A stretch of 24,639 bases of DNA from Thermoplasmatota archaeon. Lineage in GTDB: Archaea; Thermoplasmatota; Thermoplasmata; Methanomassiliicoccales; Methanomassiliicoccaceae. The DNA lies in contig JAKIXL010000005.1 of assembly GCA_022709105.1 (NCBI GenBank), positions 1,473 to 26,111 on the forward strand. Direction: 5' to 3'. Positions 16,027 through 24,088 of this stretch are shown here, piece after piece. The position numbers and the translations under genes are program-made. The number at the start of each line of letters is the position of its first letter. The first letter of the stretch is position 1. Below the pieces are notes generated by a model. The model worked only from the letters and a program-made list of their open reading frames with translations, was not told the DNA's origin and did not search any database.

Positions 16027-16492
16027 AGCGCCGGAGGAGCTCCTTCCTCTTCTTGGCGTCCTCATCGGTCTCCACTCCCTTGGGCGTCTGCCCATCAACG
16101 ATCCCCACGATCCCCCGGCCCAGGCCCGTCTCGGCCACCAGGACCTCGGCGGGATTGGCGGTGGCGCAGAAGATCGTGCACACCTCGGAAACCTCCTTCA
16201 GGCCCCTGAGCACGTTGATGGGATAGGCGTTGGTGAGCACGACGACGAAGGAGTGGCCGGCCCCGATGCGCTGCGCGTTCTCCGACGCACAGGCCTTTAG
16301 GGCGTCGTCATTGCCCTCCACCCGGACCAGACGGTCCCCGGAGGCCTCGCAGAACGCCACTCCGAACCTTATGCCCGGCACGGCGTTCACCATCGCCTCG
16401 TAGATGTCCTCGGCGGTCTTGATGAAATGGGCCTGCCCGACGATGATGTTGGCCTCCTCGGGCTTTACCAGCTCCACTGCCTCCGTCCTCAT
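16010..16492 (-). CDS. Adenosine-specific kinase (PF04008 family)
   Basis: A 160-residue protein of the archaeal/bacterial adenosine-specific kinase family, whose crystal structures show adenosine or AMP binding; its physiological role is poorly known. Family text includes the N-terminal EEANIIVGQAHFIKTAEDIY, the central RFGVAFCEASGDRLVRVEGND, then GHSFVVVL, and near the C-terminus LGRGIVGIVDG. The longer upstream frame to 17248 is a shadow of endonuclease IV, so the ATG at 16492 is taken; it gives the family-typical length. First gene of the operon with the methyltransferase and ogg. Confidence 0.88.
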   Translation of the reverse strand: MRTEAVELVKPEEANIIVGQAHFIKTAEDIYEAMVNAVPGIRFGVAFCEASGDRLVRVEGNDDALKACASENAQRIGAGHSFVVVLTNAYPINVLRGLKEVSEVCTIFCATANPAEVLVAETGLGRGIVGIVDGQTPKGVETDEDAKKRKELLRRFGYKR

Positions 16493-16522
16493 GCTTTCCC
16501 ACCACAATGAGCCTCTTCCGGC

Positions 16523-16530
16523 GATAAATA
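16523..16530 (-). promoter_or_regulatory. TATA box for the adenosine kinase-methyltransferase-ogg operon
   Basis: Minus strand TATTTATC, 31-38 bases before the ATG at 16492, predicting a leader of roughly ten bases. Divergent from the endonuclease IV promoter in a 96-bp shared intergenic region. Confidence 0.45.
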
Positions 16531-16556
16531 GCCTTGCCATCTTGGTCCGGTGCAAG

Positions 16557-16564
16557 GTATTTCT
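16557..16564 (+). promoter_or_regulatory. Possible TATA box of endonuclease IV, leaderless spacing
   Basis: GTATTTCT centred about 28 bases before the ATG at 16589. A weak match, but it is the only A/T-rich element at the right distance, and no Shine-Dalgarno sequence is seen. Confidence 0.35.
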
Positions 16565-16588
16565 ACCGCCCATCACGTTGCTCGGTGC

Positions 16589-17386
16589 ATGTTCTTCGTC
16601 GGTCCCGCGGGCTACCCGCCGGGCAGCAAGGGGGCGCTGCAGGCGGTGGAGAACGTCCGCAAGCTGAACCTCAATGCCCTGGAGCTGCAGTTCGGGCGGA
16701 GCGTGAACCTGAGCGTCGAGCGGTCCAGGGAGCTCGCTCCCCGGGCCCGCGAGCTGGGAGTGGCGCTGTCCTGCCACGCTCCCTACTACATCAACTTCAA
16801 CTCCGATGAAGAGAACAGGGCCAAGAGCGAGGAACGGCTGCTCAGCTCCCTGCGCTCCGCCGACGCCATGGACGCACGCATTGTGGTGGTCCACGCCGCA
16901 TCGTACATGGGCCGCTCGCCGGAGGAAGCCACAGTCGCGGTGATCCGCAGCCTGAAGCGCATACGCAGGACCGTTGTGGACGAGGGCCTCAGGCCCGCCA
17001 TCGGCCTGGAGACCATGGGAAAGACCGGCTCCTGGGGCACCTACGAGGAGATCGCGGAGGTCATGGCCGAGGTAGAAGGAGTGGAGCCGGTTCCGGACTT
17101 CGCGCACATCCACGCCCGCGGCCAGGGTTGCCTGCGCACCGAGGAGGACTTCCGGGCCGCTCTCGAGAAGGCCATGGACCTGCACCCTGGCCGGCTTCAC
17201 TGCCACTTCAGCGGCATCGAGTACACCGCGAAGGGCGAGAAGCGCCACCTTCCCCTGGAGTCCAAGGAGCCTGATTTCGCCCTCCTCCGCAATGTGCTCC
17301 CGAGGTCGGGGAGGGACTTCACCATCATCTGCGAGTCCCCCGACCCATCGGGGGACGCCGTGCTCATGAGACGGATGCTGGAATAA
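16589..17386 (+). CDS. nfo: Endonuclease IV (AP endonuclease)
   Basis: A 265-residue TIM-barrel phosphodiesterase that cuts 5' of abasic sites, the step after Ogg. Metal-binding motifs in order: LSCHAPYY with H63, VVVHAASYMG, IGLETMGK, PDFAHIHARG, RLHCHFSGIEY and IICESPDP. In the classic family the sixth motif is D-R-H; here it reads K-R-H (GEKRHLPL), so the aspartate of that motif is not at the expected place. A variant of this kind seems common in archaeal members, but I cannot verify it. The frame is open back to 16550, but the ATG at 16589 starts with FFVGPAGYPPGS, the typical beginning (strand 1). Divergent from the operon carrying ogg. Confidence 0.87.
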   Translation: MFFVGPAGYPPGSKGALQAVENVRKLNLNALELQFGRSVNLSVERSRELAPRARELGVALSCHAPYYINFNSDEENRAKSEERLLSSLRSADAMDARIVVVHAASYMGRSPEEATVAVIRSLKRIRRTVVDEGLRPAIGLETMGKTGSWGTYEEIAEVMAEVEGVEPVPDFAHIHARGQGCLRTEEDFRAALEKAMDLHPGRLHCHFSGIEYTAKGEKRHLPLESKEPDFALLRNVLPRSGRDFTIICESPDPSGDAVLMRRMLE

Positions 17387-17420
17387 CGATGTTCTCAGCT
17401 AGCGATGCCAGGACGACAAC

Positions 17421-17428
17421 TATTTATC
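17421..17428 (+). promoter_or_regulatory. TATA box of the zinc-ribbon protein gene
   Basis: TATTTATC, with a second A/T block (AAATATATT) about ten bases on. Transcription would begin around 17450. GGTGAT at 17461-17466 lies four bases before the ATG and acts as ribosome-binding site, so this mRNA has a short leader. Confidence 0.45.
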
Positions 17429-17470
17429 TCGAAATATATTGATTATCGGAAGCGACCCTGGGTGATTATC

Positions 17471-18520
17471 ATGGCGGAACCCGCCGAAAACGGTGCAGAA
17501 GGAAGCGATTTCGAGTTCGATTGCCCGGAATGCGGCACTCATATACACGGAGAGGTGGAGCAATGTCCGAAGTGCGGGGTCGAGTTCGTCATAGAGGAGG
17601 TGACCGAGGAGGAATGCCCCGCATGCCATGCCATGATCCCACTGGAAAGCGCCTCCTGCCCGATGTGCGGGCGCTCGATGACATCGTCCCCGGAGCCTCC
17701 CCCAGAGGTCCATGAGGCCGCCAGCGCCGAACCGCCGGGCAAGGCACAGGACGAGCTGCAGCGCGAGCTGAGGGAGGAGTTCTCCGGCCTGGTGTCCGAG
17801 GTCGGCCCCATGATCGCCTTGGCCAAGGAGCACGCCATCGACACCACCGCGCCCCGCCGGCTGATCGACAAGGCGGTGGCCATGGGCAAGCGCAGGGAGA
17901 TCGAGCCCGCGGTGCAAACGATGAGGGACTGCAAGGAGATGCTCGAGCGCTCCATAACCGACCGGCTGGAAAGGGACATCATGTACCTTGAGAACCTCGC
18001 CGAGGTCGCGCGGAAGATGAGCTCCGACCACCAGTCCATAGAGAGGGCCGTCGCCGAGATCAAGGAGAGGCAGGCGGCCAAGGACCACGCCGGCGCCCTG
18101 GAGAGCGTCCGGGCGTCCAAGCGCACCGCCGAGAAGCTCACCGGCAAGTACGTCGAGGCCCACGAGATGTACGAGGCCTTGGAAAAGATGATACTGAACT
18201 CCGAGGCCTTTTACCTGGACGTACGAGAGCCGCGCAAGCTCCTCAACGAGTCCCGGGAGGCAGGGGAGAGCGGCGATTGGACCACCATGGGGATCCTCGC
18301 CCGAAAGGGGCGGGAGGAGATGAGCAAGGTCCTTCCGGAAATGCTATCGGAGGAGCTGCGAAAGGCCAAGCAGTCATTGTTGGACCTCAAGGCCAAGGGA
18401 AAGGACGTCACCTCGATGATCAAGACGCTGAAGGACGCCGGGGTGTCGATGAAGAGGGATCGGTACGAGGAGGCGCTGGAGCGCCTCACCGAGTTCCGGG
18501 ACGAGGAGAAGAGGCTGTGA
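17471..18520 (+). CDS. Double zinc-ribbon protein with long helical (coiled-coil) region
   Basis: A 349-residue protein of unknown function. Two zinc ribbons are clear: C18/C21/C32/C35 (CPECGTHIHGEVEQCPKCG) and C49/C52/C63/C66 (CPACHAMIPLESASCPMCG). A Pro/Glu/Ala-rich linker (about 73-95) follows, then about 250 charged, almost wholly helical residues in repeated hairpins of about 40 residues. Examples are RRLIDKAVAMGKRREIEPAV and the similar spacing around AKDHAGALESVRASKRTAEK. It has no signal peptide and no membrane span, so it is cytosolic. Architecture of this kind suggests a scaffold or adaptor. The ATG at 17471 is fixed by the GGTGAT site. Its stop abuts the stop of the DnaA-like gene on the other strand (TGATCA). 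Confidence 0.75.
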   Translation: MAEPAENGAEGSDFEFDCPECGTHIHGEVEQCPKCGVEFVIEEVTEEECPACHAMIPLESASCPMCGRSMTSSPEPPPEVHEAASAEPPGKAQDELQRELREEFSGLVSEVGPMIALAKEHAIDTTAPRRLIDKAVAMGKRREIEPAVQTMRDCKEMLERSITDRLERDIMYLENLAEVARKMSSDHQSIERAVAEIKERQAAKDHAGALESVRASKRTAEKLTGKYVEAHEMYEALEKMILNSEAFYLDVREPRKLLNESREAGESGDWTTMGILARKGREEMSKVLPEMLSEELRKAKQSLLDLKAKGKDVTSMIKTLKDAGVSMKRDRYEEALERLTEFRDEEKRL

Positions 18521-20413
18521 TCACGGCCTTACCGGCTCCATCTCCCGCTCAAGCACCGACCGCTCCTGCACCTTAAGGCTGTCCGGGCTGACCGAGACCA
18601 TGAACACCGCCCGCCGCTCCGATACCTGGTCCACCAGGGAGCGTACGAAGCGGATCACGCCCTCGAAGCCGGCGTTGCTTATCAGGTAATGAAGATCGTC
18701 CAGCAGCACAATCGAAGGGCCGTCGCGGCGCACATGGTCCTCGGCCAGCATCACGATCTTCTCCAGCGAAGGGGGCACTGTTCGGGACCCCCTGGACTCA
18801 TGCTCCGTAAGCCAATATATGTCCGCCTTCCGGCCGCCGAGGCGGTCTCGAACCGTCCCGGGATTGCTGCGGCTGAACACCAGGGCCCTCATTCCCCGGT
18901 CAACCTGCCTTCCCACGAGGTCGTATGCGCGGTCCGGCCGCGGCTCCAGCACTATATATGAGCGTCCCTCCCGCACCTCGATCTCCCCGATGGGGGTGAC
19001 GTTGCCAGGGCCCAGCACCTCCCGGGCCAGCTCTGTGGTTATCTCCGAGCCCATGAGGGAGGCGAACGCCAGGACGCGGTTCATTCCGCCCTCGAGCTGT
19101 CCGGCGGTGTCCGGGCAGGCCTCGGCCACAATCTCCAGGACGTCGTCGCCTACCACGCAGCCCCCCCTTGAGGCCACCTTCCTGAGCATGCCGATCCGGG
19201 TCGCTTGGTCCAGCGGCCCGATCTCCACCACCAGCCCGGACTCCATCCTCGCCGCCAAGCGGTCGGCGAGGGAGGGGATCCTTCTAGGCTCGCGGTCGGC
19301 GGTCATCACCACCTGCTTCCCGGCGGCGATCAGGCGGTTCACCGCCCGCATGAGGTCGTCCTGCGCCCCCTCCCTGCCCGACAGCATCTGGACGTCGTCG
19401 ATCAGCAGCGCATCGGCGGTGTCCAGTTCCTGGCGCAGGGAGGCCCGCGCCGCCTCCGTGGTGCCGAGGTCCACCGAGTCCAGGGGTAGATAGACGACGT
19501 TCAGCTCCCGCCTCAGCCTCTTCATCTCATGCCCCACCGCCTGAAGGAGGTGGCTCTTGCCCATCCCCTGGCGGGAGTGGATCACCAGCGGGTTGTATCG
19601 CCGTCCGGGCTCGGCGGCCACCGCCCGGGCGGCGGCCTCGGCGAAGCGGGAGCCGGGGCCTCCCACGAACGCCGAGAACGAGGCCCGCGGGTCCATACGA
19701 GGTATCGAGGGGCTCTCCTCTTCCCGGGACGCGCAGCGCGGGCAGTAACCCAGAAGATCGATGGGACCTCCGCAGTCGCAGCAGACCCCTATGCCCTGGG
19801 AATCAGCGCGCATCTTGTGGTACTGGAGAACGAGGTCGTAAACCCCGCGGGCCTGCTTCTCTGCACGATGGTCGTCAGTCCCCAGGCCGGCAGCGGCCAA
19901 GAGGTACCCTCCGGTGTTCTCCGGCTCCGCCCGGCGCAGCTTGTCCGCCCTCACCTTCTCGGGAGGCAGGACGTTCCGGGGAGCCTCCGCGCGACGGACC
20001 TTGGCCCCCGGGAAGAGCTGTTCGAAGTCCTTGAGGTTCACCTCGGAGTGGAGGGAGACGACCGCCTCAGGACGGCAAGCGTCGTACCACAGGTACTCCG
20101 AAGCCTTCTCCCCGAGGAACCACAGCTCGTCCATGCCAATAGGGCGGAAGACATGGAGGCAAAGCGACGGTGACCCTGCGTACACCGAGAGAATGGACTC
20201 CGAGCGCTCGCCTTCGGCGCTGAGGACCACCTTGATGTAGCCGTTCAGGGAGGCCGAGCGGGCGCTCTCCGCCGCCTGGTCCAAGACGCCATCGCCCCCC
20301 TTCCACCGGGAGACGACCAGCCCCTGAGGGATGCCGAGCTCGAGAAGCACACTGACCGGCGCAGCATCGCCCGGCGCGCTTAAAGCGTTTATGTCATGGC
20401 TCCGTTCCAGCAT
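18521..20413 (-). CDS. DnaA-like AAA+ ATPase fused to zinc ribbon and DUF835 domain
   Basis: A 630-residue multidomain protein. Residues 1-200 form an unrecognised alpha/beta region, perhaps distantly like DUF2226. A zinc ribbon follows (CCDCGGPIDLLGYCPRC, 211-227). Residues 246-460 match the DnaA/Hda AAA+ domain in order: Walker A SRQGMGKSHLLQAVG (280-294), Walker B ALLIDDVQMLSGRE (335-348), sensor I VVMTADREPRRI, box VII DRLAARMESGLV and the sensor II helix LEGGMNRVLAFA (440-451; DnaA has EGALNR). The DnaA DNA-binding domain IV that should follow is absent. Residues about 494-625 are instead a DUF835 domain (VFSRSNPGTVR ... IVLLDDLHYLISNAGF). Archaea initiate replication with Orc1/Cdc6, so this is not a standard initiator. 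A signalling or regulatory ATPase is inferred. Confidence 0.85.
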   Translation of the reverse strand: MLERSHDINALSAPGDAAPVSVLLELGIPQGLVVSRWKGGDGVLDQAAESARSASLNGYIKVVLSAEGERSESILSVYAGSPSLCLHVFRPIGMDELWFLGEKASEYLWYDACRPEAVVSLHSEVNLKDFEQLFPGAKVRRAEAPRNVLPPEKVRADKLRRAEPENTGGYLLAAAGLGTDDHRAEKQARGVYDLVLQYHKMRADSQGIGVCCDCGGPIDLLGYCPRCASREEESPSIPRMDPRASFSAFVGGPGSRFAEAAARAVAAEPGRRYNPLVIHSRQGMGKSHLLQAVGHEMKRLRRELNVVYLPLDSVDLGTTEAARASLRQELDTADALLIDDVQMLSGREGAQDDLMRAVNRLIAAGKQVVMTADREPRRIPSLADRLAARMESGLVVEIGPLDQATRIGMLRKVASRGGCVVGDDVLEIVAEACPDTAGQLEGGMNRVLAFASLMGSEITTELAREVLGPGNVTPIGEIEVREGRSYIVLEPRPDRAYDLVGRQVDRGMRALVFSRSNPGTVRDRLGGRKADIYWLTEHESRGSRTVPPSLEKIVMLAEDHVRRDGPSIVLLDDLHYLISNAGFEGVIRFVRSLVDQVSERRAVFMVSVSPDSLKVQERSVLEREMEPVRP

Positions 20414-20433
20414 AACGAGGGCCGAAGAAAAAC

Positions 20434-20441
20434 ATTAAATT
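20434..20441. promoter_or_regulatory. Shared TATA box, tRNA-Thr (+) and DnaA-like gene (-)
   Basis: ATTAAATT reads as an A/T box on both strands. Its centre is 25 bases from the DnaA-like ATG, so that mRNA would be leaderless or nearly so, and 31 bases from the 5' end of the tRNA. It is the only A/T-rich element in the 55-bp gap, so one box may serve both directions. Confidence 0.45.
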
Positions 20442-20468
20442 GGGGAATGGCTTGATGGAAACCATCAT

Positions 20469-20570
20469 GCCACTGTAGCTCAGCGGTAGTTCCCGGCCGG
20501 CCGGGGACCGCGAAAGAGCGACAGTTTCGTAAACTGTAGGCCGGGGGTTCGAAACCCCTCAGTGGCTCCA
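20469..20570 (+). tRNA. tRNA-Thr (anticodon CGT) with an intron-like insert in the D arm
   Basis: All parts of the cloverleaf can be placed. Acceptor GCCACTG (20469-20475) pairs with CAGTGGC (20560-20566), discriminator T, and CCA is encoded. D stem GCTC (20478-20481) pairs with GAGC (20516-20519). The anticodon arm is ACAGT-TTCGTAA-ACTGT (20521-20537) with anticodon CGT at 20528-20530. The variable loop is AGGCC and the T arm GGGGG-TTCGAAA-CCCCT. The D loop would be AGCGGTA, but about 27 extra bases stand between it and the 3' D strand. With them removed the tRNA is about 75 nt including CCA, as expected. It reads threonine codon ACG. It ends one base before the thiC stop. Confidence 0.9.
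20489..20515 (+). other. Noncanonical tRNA intron with bulge-helix-bulge structure
   Basis: Exon GCGG (20483-20486) pairs with insert CCGC (20508-20511), giving the 4-bp central helix. TAG (20487-20489) forms a 3-nt bulge on the 5' side and GAAA (20512-20515) the bulge on the 3' side. The D stem closes one end, and an insert hairpin TTCCCGG-CCGG-CCGGGGA (20490-20507) closes the other. This is the archaeal splicing-endonuclease recognition layout. Exact cut sites are uncertain by one or two bases (intron 26 or 27 nt, near tRNA position 21/22). Confidence 0.75.
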
Positions 20571-20571
20571 C

Positions 20572-21845
20572 TCATCCCTTCTTGAGGTAATCGTTGACGA
20601 TCTTGATGGCGCAGACGTCGCCGCACATCGAGCATCCTTCCTTCTCATCGGTCACTCCCCGCGAGCGGTACTCTCTGGCCTTGGCCTCGTCTATGGCCTC
20701 ACGGTACATGCCGTCCCAGTCCAGCGCCTTCCGGGCCAGGGACATCCGCATGTCCCGGTCCTTGCCCCGGCCCCGGGCGATGTCCGCGGCATGGGCCGCG
20801 ATCTTCGACGCTATGAGGCCGTCCTTCACATCCTGGGGGGTAGGCAGGGAAAGATGCTCGGCCGGGGTCACGTAGCACAGGAAGTCAGCTCCGTGGTACG
20901 CGGCGAGAGCGCCGCCGATCGCCGCGGTGATGTGGTCGTATCCCGGAGCGATGTCCGTCACCAGGGGGCCGAGGACGTAGAACGGGGCGCCGTCGCACAC
21001 GCTCTTCTGCAGCCGGACGTTCGCCTCCACCTGGTCCAGGGGCACGTGCCCTGGCCCCTCTACCATGGCCTGAACCCCGGCCCGGCGGCATCGGCGGACC
21101 AGCTCCCGAGGTTCAGGAGCTCCTGCACCTGCGGACCGTCGGTGGCGTCATGCACGCACCCTGGGCGGAAGCCGTCCCCCAGGGACAGAACGAACCCGTG
21201 CTCCCTCGCCAGCTCCAGCAGGTAGTCGAAGTTCTCATACAGCGGGTTCTCCTTTCCGTTGTGAAGAATCCACGCCACCAGGAAGGAGCCTCCCCGGGAA
21301 ACCACATCGGTTATCCGGGGGCTCCGCCTCAGCCGCTCCACCGCCTCCCGGGTGATGCCGCAGTGCACGGTCATGAAGTCCACGCCGTCCTTGGCATGCT
21401 GGACGATCCCGTTGAAGATGTCGTCCTCGTCCATGTCCACCAGGGCCCCCTTCCTTGCCATCCGCAGCCCGGTCTGGTAGATGGGCACCGTTCCGACCGG
21501 GACATCGCATGAAGCGAGCACCTTGCGGCGGATGGCGTCGATGTCCCCGCCGGTGCTGAGGTCCATTATCGCGTCGGCTCCGTACTGGAGGGAGATGCGG
21601 AGCTTCTCCATCTCCTCCTCCACCTCCACCCGGTCGCGGGAGGTCCCGAGGTTGACGTTGACCTTGACCCTGAGCCCCTCCCCGATGCCGCAGGCCCGCG
21701 GCCGGTGCACGGGATTGCAGGGGATGACAACTCGGCCCTCGCGGAACCTCCTTGTGAGAACATGCTCATCGACGCCCTCGCTGCGGGCGATCTCCCGGAT
21801 CCTGTCGCTATACGGTTCGCTTGCCACGACCATCTCGATCGGCAC
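20572..21845 (-). pseudogene. thiC: Phosphomethylpyrimidine synthase ThiC, disrupted by a one-base frameshift
   Basis: ThiC is a radical-SAM [4Fe-4S] enzyme that turns aminoimidazole ribotide into the hydroxymethylpyrimidine phosphate of thiamine. Frame 1 (from 21845) runs through KVNVNLGTSRD, MDLSTGGDIDAIR and [15 protein letters not shown], then leaves the frame at 21105-21107. Frame 2 resumes with [19 protein letters not shown] and ends with the cluster motif CSMCGDVC. Adding one G to the GGG run (minus strand) restores a 424-residue protein of normal archaeal length, with no other damage. A sequencing or assembly error is therefore as likely as a real mutation. The first codon is GTG at 21845; ATG at 21833 is the alternative. 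No TPP riboswitch is visible upstream. Confidence 0.88.
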
Positions 21846-21891
21846 GGACTAAGCGCGTCCCCCTAAAAGACCCTTGCTTCGGGGGCGATGG

Positions 21892-21907
21892 TTTAGGCAT
21901 GTCTAAA
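21892..21907. promoter_or_regulatory. DtxR/MntR-like operator overlapping the thiC TATA box
   Basis: TTTAGGCATGTCTAAA is an inverted repeat with one mismatched pair. Its TTTAGG/CCTAAA-type halves resemble operators of metal-dependent DtxR-family repressors. The minus-strand TATA candidate ATTATTTAG (21902-21910) overlaps its right half, about 60 bases before the thiC start, so a bound protein would block initiation. The regulator and metal are inferred, not shown. Confidence 0.4.
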
Positions 21908-21961
21908 TAATCATGTTGGAAGAAGGCATCTTAACAGAGGTTCACAATGTGAGTGGCCCAC

Positions 21962-21969
21962 TTATATAG
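21962..21969 (+). promoter_or_regulatory. Possible distal TATA box upstream of gyrB
   Basis: TTATATAG gives an initiation point near 21992, next to the perfect palindrome GTATTAATAC (21988-21997). It would leave a leader of about 125 bases before gyrB containing the short ORF at 22037. Another perfect inverted repeat, TCACA-A-TGTGA, lies at 21942-21952. Confidence 0.35.
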
Positions 21970-22036
21970 CCAGATGCACCTAGAAGGGTATTAATACGTT
22001 GAGCCCTTTACCAAAGTCGTCGAGATAGAGGAAGGG

Positions 22037-24017
<1,981 letters not shown>

Positions 24018-24088
24018 CGACATAATTAGAGAACCTGTGATGTTATGCGCTGTAATCATTCGATCGGGCAAAAGGCTACTGATGATCT

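Noticed and set aside
16493-17248. Long N-terminal extension of the adenosine-specific kinase up to 17248
   Set aside because: It is antisense to endonuclease IV and lacks family similarity; the ATG at 16492 gives the normal length.
21846-21960. TPP riboswitch upstream of thiC
   Set aside because: The conserved CTGAGA and its partner motifs are not present on the minus strand in this stretch.
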